From Lepidonotus clava (taxonomy: Eukaryota; Annelida; Polychaeta; Phyllodocida; Polynoidae): a stretch of 64,000 nt of DNA. The notes beneath the pieces were generated by a model. That model made no database searches. It was not told the origin of the DNA and saw only the letters and a program-made list of their open reading frames with translations. The stretch covers positions 4,898,001-4,962,000 of the forward strand of contig OW387147.1 in the NCBI GenBank assembly GCA_936440205.1, written 5' to 3'. Below, in pieces: positions 56,658 through 64,000 of this stretch; position 1 is the first letter of the stretch, and every line of letters begins with the position of its first letter. The position numbers were made by a program, and so were the translations under genes.

Positions 56658-56718
56658 GAGTGCAATTAAGTCCCTCAGTCAAAAGAATCTTGGACCTGCT
56701 ACCGCCTCAAGTTCATTA

Positions 56719-56963
56719 AGCCCACTGGGCGATTTTACTGTCGACGGGCGACCATCAGGATCGCCGGGGAATTGACGGTGAAATTATCAAGTTTCAGTCA
56801 GTTTGATATTAAATTTTGTCCGGTGATTTTACCAGCGATCCTGCTCCCCATCGCCCAGAATGCGCACCAAACCGCTGAGGAGTCGCCCAGCGATTCTTTA
56901 CCAGCGATTCTTTACCAGCAATTATCGAAGTCGGCCAGCGCTGGTAAGATCACCTAGTGGGCA
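56719..56963. mobile_element. Harbinger-like MITE overlapping the V1 stop
   Basis: Left end AGCCCACTGGGCGATTTTAC and right end gtaagatcacctagtgggc are inverted matches, and resemble the ends of the element at 16318-16599 (cccactaggcgatttt). The interior repeats accagcgattctttaccagc and related cgcc/gcga blocks. A TTA precedes the left end but is not conserved at the right. The right end reaches into exon V1. Confidence 0.75.
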
Positions 56964-58081
56964 GGGTGTTTGCGTCTAACTGCTGAGAGGCAGGTGCTGT
57001 TATGTCCCTCAGTTTGTTTTCGCGTTGGTCGCAGTGCAATAAAGTCCCTCAGTGCTCGAGGCAGGGGCAGTTGGTCAACAGCGCTTAGGAACAGGGGACC
57101 TTTGGGCAAGGCTGACCTGATGATCAGTCGACACATTTTTGCCAGAGGGATGGGGAAGCTGAAGAACTGGCTCAGAACGGAATCGTCGAGTTGGTCTTCT
57201 TTGGCGCACGAGTCCGCGAGAATGAAACTTACACAGTCTTCGGCGTCTTTCAACAGGGCGATGTCAATGAAACCGCCAACTGATTCATCGTCACCAAACG
57301 GCTTTATCCTACCTGTGCAGTTAGCCTGCAGGAGTTGACGAATGGCTAAAATGTTACAGTTGTAAATTGCACTTTCAAGCGGAGACTCATCCGCGGATTC
57401 ATTTCCGTCCACATTGGCACCGGCTTTCAACAATGCTGCCAAGATTCCAGCCCTTAGCGCTATGTTGCAGCTGCCTGCTGTGGCTGCTACGTTGAGAGCC
57501 GTTTGTCCACGAGCTACTGGAGCATTGACATCACATCCTGCGCTAAGTAATTTCTGAACTGCGTTCACATTGGCACATTCGACTGCAGCTGTCAAGGGTG
57601 TGTAGTCTCTACATCTAACCTCTAAATCCACTCCGGCTTTTATTAGCCAATCCAATATGCTGCGACCGAGACAGTCGTTCCAGCAGCGGACCGCAGTGTG
57701 CAGCGCATCACGTCCCATGTCGTTTTTGAGGGTCAAATCTGTGGCCTTAAGTAACATCTCCATTATTTCCCAGTCATCGTTCGTGAGAGCTAAGAACAGA
57801 GGCGGGTTACCATTTTGGCCTTTCATGTTTGGGTCTGCGCCAGCTGCTAGCAACTTCAACGTTACCTCTGCCTGGCCGTCCCTCACACTGTGATGTAGAG
57901 CTGTATCTCCCCTACTATCGGTGGCATTTACATTTGCTTTAAATTCTATCAACAGATCAGCGATTTCAGGGACCCTGTACGAAATGCTTTGAATAAGAGC
58001 AGTTTCTCGAAGGCGACATTTGGCTGAGGTCATCGTATCTGGGTTCGCTCCAGCATGCAAGAGCACTTTGGCACATGCAGT
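56954..58081 (-). CDS. ankyrin-repeat/SOCS-box terminal exon V1 (promoter-proximal)
   Basis: 375 residues plus stop. The phase-0 acceptor (TTTCATTGCAG, with CAG at 58082-58084) leads into TACAKVLLHAGANPD. Repeats: ANVNATDSRGDTALHHSV, AAGADPNMKGQNGNPPLFLA, IKAGVDLEVRCRDYTPLTAA, LSAGCDVNAPVARGQTALNV, KAGANVDGNESADESPLESA. SOCS box at about 310-350: MCRLIIRSALPKG and LPLPRALRDFI. After it comes a 25-residue tail whose last residues and TAG stop (56954-56956) lie in the end of a MITE, so the original C-terminus was longer or different. It is the first terminal exon met by splicing from 60155. Strongly CpG-rich. Predicted Cul5-ligase receptor. Confidence 0.9.
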   Translation of the reverse strand, partial: TACAKVLLHAGANPDTMTSAKCRLRETALIQSISYRVPEIADLLIEFKANVNATDSRGDTALHHSVRDGQAEVTLKLLAAGADPNMKGQNGNPPLFLALTNDDWEIMEMLLKATDLTLKNDMGRDALHTAVRCWNDCLGRSILDWLIKAGVDLEVRCRDYTPLTAAVECANVNAVQKLLSAGCDVNAPVARGQTALNVAATAGSCNIALRAGILAALLKAGANVDGNESADESPLESAIYNCNILAIRQLLQANCTGRIKPFGDDESVGGFIDIALLKDAEDCVSFILADSCAKEDQLDDSVLSQFFSFPIPLAKMCRLIIRSALPKGPLFLSAVDQLPLPRALRDFIALRPTRKQTEGHNSTCLSAVRRKHPAH

Positions 58082-58499
58082 CTGCAATGAAATAGAATAT
58101 CTTTCCTTATTAAAAGCACTTGAATTGTCTTATCAATTCTTCTTCCAATGGAGTTCCTTATGAACGAGATCTTATTATTAATCTCTAGGAACCTGAATCG
58201 TTAGTTACAGTGTCCAAAATTAAGAGTGCACCCTGCGCCTGAGGTCCATGTTTTGGCTGCTGTGTGCATGATTTTTAAAAGTGTGCACCCAGCAGATGCA
58301 CAGTTTTTTCATTGAAAAAATAGCCTTCTATCACTGAGGGAATACTGAGTTTCCCGGGCGCATAGCTTTAAAAAGTATGCACCTGGTGTATGCGTAGACT
58401 TAAACCTTAATTTCAGACACTATTAGTATCAGCTTCTTTAACGCCTGCTTATCCTTTTACTAAAACGAACTTCACTGCCCATCTTGCAAATCTACGTCT

Positions 58500-58740
58500 C
58501 TTTGACGACGACATGATTGTTGTGGATGAACAGGAAATAATTTCTATCCATTTTCCTGACGACTACATATTTATTTTGAAGAAAAAAAACATCTGGTACT
58601 TCCACAATGTTTACTTTACTCATTTAGAAATCCTTCACTTTCCCAATAATGTGGACGACTTATACTCTTGTTTGGACGACCAAGTTTTCATTATAAGTGG
58701 TCTTTTGACCAGAGAATTGGACGTATTTTCATAGCCTGTT
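58500..58740. mobile_element. diverged relative of the 53202-53486 MITE
   Basis: Shares the gacgac...ggtcttttgaccag and ggacgtattttcatagcctg right part with 53202-53486. The left end is not recognisable. A 73-codon open frame across it is a by-product. Confidence 0.55.
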
Positions 58741-59098
58741 TAAGGGTGGATTGTAAACTATTTTTTCATAGTGATAGTGGTCGGATCAAGACAAGTTATG
58801 GAAAAACATAGTTTCTTCTACTTACAGGTGTATCTTATGAGAGGATGTATCATTCATACCTCAGAGTAAGCAACAAACTTGGCGAGCTAGCATCATTGTA
58901 AATCAAGTTAGTGCAGCACAGAAACGCAACTGTATCATCCTGGAAATCTATCTTAAAATTATTTCCTACTATCACTTATCTGATAATCATTACCGGTATT
59001 TATATAATTTGATATATTCATTATCAGGATAAAACCAAGTTATTTACTATAGGTAACATAATTATATATTTCATCATTATGATATATGGAAATACATC

Positions 59099-59246
59099 AA
59101 GGCGGATCCACAGATATTCAACAACAAGAGGGGGCGGCCCTATTTTGAAATTTTCCGCCAAATTCCGAGAACTTTAGATTAAAATAATTCAATAATTTAG
59201 CCCAAAACAGGGCGCACCCCCCCCCCCCCCCTTAAATCCGCTACTG
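59099..59246. mobile_element. GCGGATCC-type MITE
   Basis: Starts ggcggatccacag and ends aaatccgctactg as an inverted match, with a C run (59217-59231) near the right end and gggggcggccc near the left. Confidence 0.6.
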
Positions 59247-60154
59247 TACCTGTACACTAAAAACCAGGGCAAGAGTCTTATGTTTACCACAAATAAAACT
59301 TACCGATAAAAAGAAAAGATCTATCCTACGCTAACTTGCTTAGTTCAGCAACTTCAGGTAACACCTGCCTTCATCTGCTGTAACTAGTTCACCGCCCCCC
59401 CCCCCCCCCCGCCTAGACAAGTCGTTCATCTTCTGCCCCTCATCTATTATTCTTTATCCACCCCCAAGGTGGGCCAAAGTTTCCCTCGACCTACTTTCAG
59501 GGCGATCACCTCCCAAATACTCCTCCACATTCCCTGACCCAGTCTCAGTCCGCCCCCGGATAACAACAAACGTATCAGAAACATTCACGGTTAAAAATAT
59601 TACTAGTTATTAGGCAGGTGTGTGTTAATATATAACAGAACTTGTTTTAGAACTTCCATGGTGAGTTTTCAACGTAACTTTCACAGAACTTGCTTGAAAC
59701 GTAGTAACATTCCTCGGGTCAACAACACGTGGCTGAGCTGAGCAGCTGGAGGTTCACTCTGAAACTGAAGCGAGCGTCTTCGTGCAACTTCGTGCAACTT
59801 TAGCAACATTTTTCCTGGTTTATTATGGTCCTGGCAGTTAGTGGTGGAACTTGGGAACAAGATACAGAATCCTGAACGCGGGTTTGTATCTTGTTTGTAA
59901 CTGAAACCCCAAAGATGCAGCAGCAGAGAAGGGAGGCGGGGGCGAGTGCTCGCCGAAATGTCGTCTGCGTTTCGGAACGCTCGACCAGACGACATTTTTA
60001 CTTTACCCGCGTCTCGTCTGACAACAACTGAAACACAACCAAGTCCATTCCTCCACAAACTCCCGTCCTTTGGGGTGGCCTGACTTAAGCCGAAGGGGAA
60101 GAAATGTTAGGGTTTTAGGAACTAAAAATGTGCTCAGAGTGTAACTTGACCCAC

Positions 60155-60292
60155 CTTCTCGTCGGTCGCCATGTCCATGTCGGTGATGACCGTCAGGAGA
60201 GCCTCGTCCAAGTCCTTTTTCTTCTTCTCCAGAAGCTCTTTCAGAGCGTTTGGATTTCTCTGGTTGTAGATGGCATTCACGTACTCGTTCAT
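60155..60292 (-). CDS. constant first coding exon of the ANK-SOCS gene
   Basis: 46 codons, from ATG at 60290-60292 to a GTGGGT donor (60149-60154) that leaves phase 0. The start is well defined: an in-frame TGA lies seven codons upstream, and the ATG context (GGCAAGATGA) has a purine at -3. The peptide begins MNEYVNAIYNQRNPNALKEL, has a lysine-rich stretch (EKKKKDLDEA), and ends ALLTVITDMDMATDEK. That ending matches the first helix and turn of an ankyrin repeat; every terminal exon V1-V9 begins with the second helix (xxxLLxAGAxPN) and in the same phase. No second copy of this exon was found in the window. Longer open frames across it on either strand are in other frames and look spurious. Confidence 0.72.
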
Positions 60293-60457
60293 CTTGCCGG
60301 TGGTCGTGTGTCACCTCGGAATTTGGGCATTTATCGACTCTTTCCCCTCGGAATGTTGAGTGTTCTCCCTCGCTCGGTTCGCGCCTTTCTGAGTTCTGAT
60401 CCTGAGGGTGAAAACTGCGCCTGGTTCGATCCGACCCGTTACAACGCGGCGGTCCTG

Positions 60458-60471
60458 GCACCAGGGGGCGC
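60458..60471 (+). promoter_or_regulatory. CTCF-like motif upstream of exon 1
   Basis: GCACCAGGGGGCGC matches the CTCF core consensus CCASYAGRKGGCRS at 13 of 14 positions. It is about 165 bases upstream of the start codon. Other good matches lie at 61655-61668 (TCACTAGGGGGCTC) and 63683-63696 (CCACTGGGGGCGGC), all in the same orientation. Binding is inferred only. Confidence 0.45.
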
Positions 60472-60548
60472 GGCGGGCGGCCCAGTTTTCCCGCCTTGGT
60501 TCACGGCCGTGAGATCGTTGACCTTACAAGTCACTCAGTCAACACGAG

Positions 60549-60855
60549 CAGGGATAGATCTAGGAGGGGGGAAAGGGGCACTTCCTCTTTTTTGGACCAA
60601 ATTTTACAGATTTTTAATGTAAAAATTAGGCCTAATGGCGCCTCCCACCGGGACCTTCTGGGCGCTCCCCCTTTCGAAAGTTTCTGGATCCGCTCCAGCG
60701 ACAGATACCGAAGGGGAGGATCCAGAAATTTTCAAAAGGGGGAGAAATTTCAGCCTGACCCTCTGAGGCCGAGGATTTGACATTTAAGAAGAAAAAAAAA
60801 GAAATTTGGTCAAAAATAGGGGGGGGGCACACTCCCTACGCCCCCTCTTAATCCT
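60549..60855. mobile_element. two adjoining GCGGATCC-type MITEs
   Basis: 60549-60697 runs from gggatagatctaggagg to ctggatccgctcc; 60716-60855 starts gaggatccagaaatttt and ends with gggggggcac...ccccctctt. Both have the A-rich interior and G runs of the family. They sit just upstream of the promoter region. Confidence 0.55.
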
Positions 60856-60884
60856 CCAGTTGATATAGGGACGGCTCGAGCCAT

Positions 60885-61120
60885 GGGTCCAGGGCACATA
60901 TCTTCATATAACTAATTTGGCTGATCAGGTAAAATCATGTCAGGGTCCCATGATCAGAAATTGTCTATCATGAATACATTTTACAGCTAATAATTCCTCT
61001 TTGACACTATTTTGCAATAATACAATACATTTTGGAAAGGCAAAATAACTGATCATGCATGGGACCCTGATCAAGTTTTCCCTGATCGGCCAAATTAGTT
61101 ACGAAGATATGGGCCCAGGG
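60885..61120. mobile_element. palindromic MITE, about 70-bp arms
   Basis: The left arm (ggtccagggcacatatcttc, actaatttggctgatcagg, catgtcagggtccc) returns inverted on the right (gggaccctgatca, ccctgatcggccaaattagt, gaagatatgggcccaggg). The spacer is about 95 bases. Confidence 0.75.
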
Positions 61121-61537
61121 AGCTCCCTTTCAGAAATCCTGTATCTACCCCTGGGATATACTGAGATTTAATAAATAGGTCTATGACAAAGGGGGAAGGC
61201 CATTATCAACAAATATGAACCCAGGGGGCTCCTCTAAATCCATCCCTGCACTCCCACACCTCTTATCTAAATGAGCCTCAGGTCTGGATTTTTAATGATA
61301 TATTCTGACAGCCACCCCCTTTTAAGGATATCCACAACCTTTACGGTCACGATATCAGAACTCAATAATTATTTTTGAATGGCATTATGAAGGAATTTAA
61401 TTCTTACAGGTTGAATTAAAGATATAATATTATCAATATCTTTTAGACATCATTTGCAATTCCTAATTCATATACTCAATTATTAGATAGTAAATAGAAA
61501 AAAATCGTTATGATTTGAAAATGTGTAACTCTATATA

Positions 61538-61600
61538 TGTATAAATATATATATATATTCATATATATATATATATATATATGTACATATATACCTATAT
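61538..61600. repeat. AT microsatellite
   Basis: Tandem TA dinucleotides with a few interruptions. Confidence 0.95.
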
Positions 61601-61759
61601 AGGCCTAACGCTAACAACATCACTTGGTCAGTACTGCGATAGTTTCGGTTTTGCTCACTAGGGGGCTCTCGTTTCCCGCCCAACGTATCGTGAAAGCCAA
61701 AACTGTGCCACTTACCATTTTTGTCATGATTTTGGATATAATTTATTCCCCCTACCACA

Positions 61760-63140
61760 ACCTAGAAAATAAAGAATCGTTTGCCATCTGCCCATATTAG
61801 TTTCTTATGCACAAATCAAGTTTCAAAGAAGTGAGTCCTTAGAACGTTAAAAAAATCGATTTTGTATAGGAATAAGAACAAAATGAAAAGATGCTAATGA
61901 AATGTTTTTATTTGTCAAAGTGACCACATACTGTTCATTAGGTATATCGGGGAGTGTTTATAAAGAGTATAACTTGAGCGATACATCAGCATACAGTGGC
62001 GGATCCAGCGTTTTCAAAACGTGAAGGTGTGCTAATAGGATTTATGGTATTGAAGTGACCTTATTGTCTGAAAAAACAATTCTCCCTATCACGGATAGCC
62101 AATTTCATAAGTTCTTCCTGCAGGTTAGCCTAGAACAGGATGCATGCTGGGTAATATGTCGACAAATCCCAAGGTTTTAGCATAGGAATTTTCATGAATT
62201 ATGCTATTATGTGGAGATTAGCATTGGATGAAACTAGCTATCATTATTTTCTAAATTTGTACCCTTATACATTTATATTTCCTGAGTTATTTGAAAATTC
62301 ATTCATTACAGATGGATAAATAGCAATTATTTGTATATTTTCTATAGTTTTTCTAGTGACTTTGTCGACAAAATTGGACCAAATTAACCTGCAGGTGCCT
62401 AAAATGTTGAATATCAGCTATCTGTGGTAGAGAGAATTGAATTGAAATCAACTGCCTCTCATTACGTCATGTTATTTTAGCAGGAAGACCGTGTATTAAT
62501 GTGATGTTGGCAATAAAACTGTTTCCAAAAAAAAAGAAAGAAAGGGGGAGCGTACTCTTATTTTCCAGAATTTTATAGAAAGTGGAGGGTACACCCCTAC
62601 TTTCAGAATTTTATATTGAAACAATACCTCTGCCCTGTATTGGAACAGATGGAGTGAGAACGGTAGAGATAAGTGGTCCATAAGGGAATGGTGAGTCAAA
62701 TGTGGTTGGTGGAACAGAGTAAACAAATATTAAAACTCTATAAGATATACCAGAATTGGGAACATTTTTTCACCAAAAGACCTTTAAAAAGTATATTTTT
62801 TTAAAGAAAATCTCGACCTACCCACCTTGATGTTTGGGCTGATGTTGCCTCAACACAATTTCTTTTTCCTTGCCCTAGGGATAGATACCTCACATTTATA
62901 AGGATGATAAAATATTACATTATAATGTTATTTTATGGAGGTTACAGGTATTAAATGCAGGTATTAAATGTCTTATTCTTTCATAAGTTTTTTTTCTAGG
63001 GGTCTTTAAATTGATGTCATTGCTGCCTTTGACTTTTTCGTTTTTCTTTTGGGGGGCGGGTGGGGATAACTTTGGCAAGGTAACCCCCCCCTAATTTGTA
63101 CTCTTATAGAAAGGAATAATCTTTCAAGACTTTATACATG
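61760..63140. other. upstream sequence, no gene seen
   Basis: AT-rich DNA with one GCGGATCC-type end at about 61997 and scattered G runs. Nothing coding is supported. Confidence 0.5.
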
Positions 63141-63148
63141 GAATAATA

Positions 63149-64000
63149 CAGGGTTCCCACAGACTCGGAAGAATCAAATTCCATGACTTTTCCATGACTT
63201 TCCATGACCAATTCTGATTTTTCCAGGTTGACTTTCCAGGGTTCAAACAATTAGAACCATTAAAAATATATATACAATCAACGGCCTCCCATAACCCCTA
63301 CAGCCCTCCTATCCACACCAGTATATGTGATAATTCAATGAGTGCAAGTTCCTTCCAAGAAAGATCCAAATACCTATGAAAATCATGCCCTTGTGCTCTT
63401 CTATTATTCTCCGTCTTCGTTAAGTGGATGACGTCGATAGTCCGATATATCAGAGTAATAGGTCGTCCCAAGTCTCATAGAGATCAGTGTTAAAAATGGG
63501 GGGGACACATCGTGCTATTTTTGATAGGAAACATCTGTATGGAGATTGAAAGTCGTTCCATAGAAAATGCCTTGAGAGTGTACTCATTAACATAAATAAG
63601 TCTGTATCAGGAGAGTGACGAGATGATGTCATGATGATATTCTAAAAATAGAACGAAAGTAGGTCGGGAATACCCCTTTCCCCCACTGGGGGCGGCCATA
63701 TTGAATAAATTTGCATATTACCAATACAATCTCCTCACACAAATGACCTCAGACTCTCAATCCATGCTCAATCTTGCTCGCTCTCTCTGTCTCTGTCTCT
63801 CTGTACCTGTCTCTCTGTCTTTCTCTGTCTCTCTCTGTCTCCCTCCCTCCCCTCCCTCCCCCCTCCCTCTCCCTCTCAGCTATTTGACAAAGTGGATAAG
63901 ACGGAGCTTTTAGGTTCTTTAGAACCTAACATACTTGATCTTGTGAAATTAAGTGTGCCTTGCCTGATATCACTCAAGCTGATTTTCCATGACTCAGGTC
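63149..64000. mobile_element. hAT-like element end (CAGGGTTCCCACA)
   Basis: Starts CAGGGTTCCCACAGACTC followed by tccatgacttttccatgac and ttccatgacc repeats, a widespread hAT-type end. A matching inner motif, gattttccatgactcaggtc, lies at the very end of the window, so the right end may lie just beyond. No transposase frame is visible. Confidence 0.5.
63776..63880. repeat. CT-rich microsatellite
   Basis: ctctctgtctctgtctct units followed by ccctccctccc units. Confidence 0.95.

Larger units (their letters stand above)
59690..60500. promoter_or_regulatory. CpG-rich promoter region of the ANK-SOCS gene
   Basis: CG dinucleotides are much denser here than in the intron DNA on either side, and the stretch brackets exon 1 (60155-60292). 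There is no obvious TATA box upstream of the exon on the minus strand. A cgtctg/cagacg inverted pair sits at about 59955-59995. It is the only such region in the window that contains a recognisable start exon, so it is the best candidate for the promoter of the whole array. Only transcript 5' ends would prove it. Confidence 0.6.

Noticed and set aside
744-58081. Nine independent genes, each starting at an internal ATG
   Set aside because: Each exon begins mid-repeat right after a clean phase-0 acceptor; the apparent ATG or TTG starts lie in intron sequence or inside the repeat. Independent genes remain possible only if small unseen 5' exons exist.
58513-58734. 73-codon plus-strand frame
   Set aside because: It lies within a diverged MITE related to 53202-53486.
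59681-60058. 125-codon minus-strand frame downstream of exon 1
   Set aside because: No domain, no splice context that fits the gene, and GC-rich sequence explains the open length.
60003-60622. Open frames of 152 (minus) and 164 (plus) codons across the promoter region
   Set aside because: They overlap the 46-codon exon in other frames, have biased low-information composition and match no domain; the CpG-rich sequence simply has few stops.

Overview
This is animal nuclear DNA, most likely from a marine invertebrate; an invertebrate deuterostome such as an echinoderm, hemichordate or lancelet fits, but I cannot name the species. The signs are spliced genes with long introns, a dense mix of SINEs, LINE pieces and MITEs, and many long poly-G/C runs. 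There is no prokaryotic gene organisation and no rRNA or CRISPR locus.

The protein-coding content is all on the minus strand. Nine large open exons, about 1.05-1.2 kb each, lie at 744-1799, 6016-7068, 10044-11096, 20432-21517, 25205-26389, 33693-34913, 41726-42805, 51193-52404 and 56954-58081. Each begins at an in-frame (phase 0) CAG splice acceptor. Each encodes about seven to eight ankyrin repeats followed by a C-terminal SOCS box, with its own stop and often a nearby poly(A) signal. None has a convincing start codon of its own, and each begins in the middle of an ankyrin repeat.

I find only one matching 5' exon. It is at 60155-60292: 46 codons, an ATG preceded by an in-frame stop, a phase-0 GTGGGT donor, in a CpG-rich stretch with a CTCF-like motif just upstream. 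Its last residues supply the missing first half of the split ankyrin repeat. The simplest reading is one gene about 60 kb long, with a single promoter, a constant first exon and at least nine alternative terminal exons. Each product would share an N-terminus but present a different ankyrin surface to an Elongin-Cullin5 ubiquitin ligase. I number the terminal exons V1 (nearest the promoter) to V9 (farthest). Neighbours are most alike (V7-V9; V4-V5; V1-V3), so the array has grown by local duplication.

Region by region: 1-12 kb holds V9, V8 and V7 in duplicated units of about 3 kb. 12-20 kb is repeat-rich, with a promoter-like CCAAT-box module and a 3.7 kb foldback structure whose 10-bp satellite core is split by a LINE, itself split by a Harbinger-like MITE. 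20-35 kb holds V6, V5 and V4, SINEs and CAGGG-ended elements. 35-51 kb is mostly intron with V3. 51-58 kb holds V2 and V1, with a MITE supplying the V1 stop. 59-64 kb holds the first exon, its CpG-rich region, and upstream sequence with MITEs and further CTCF-like motifs.
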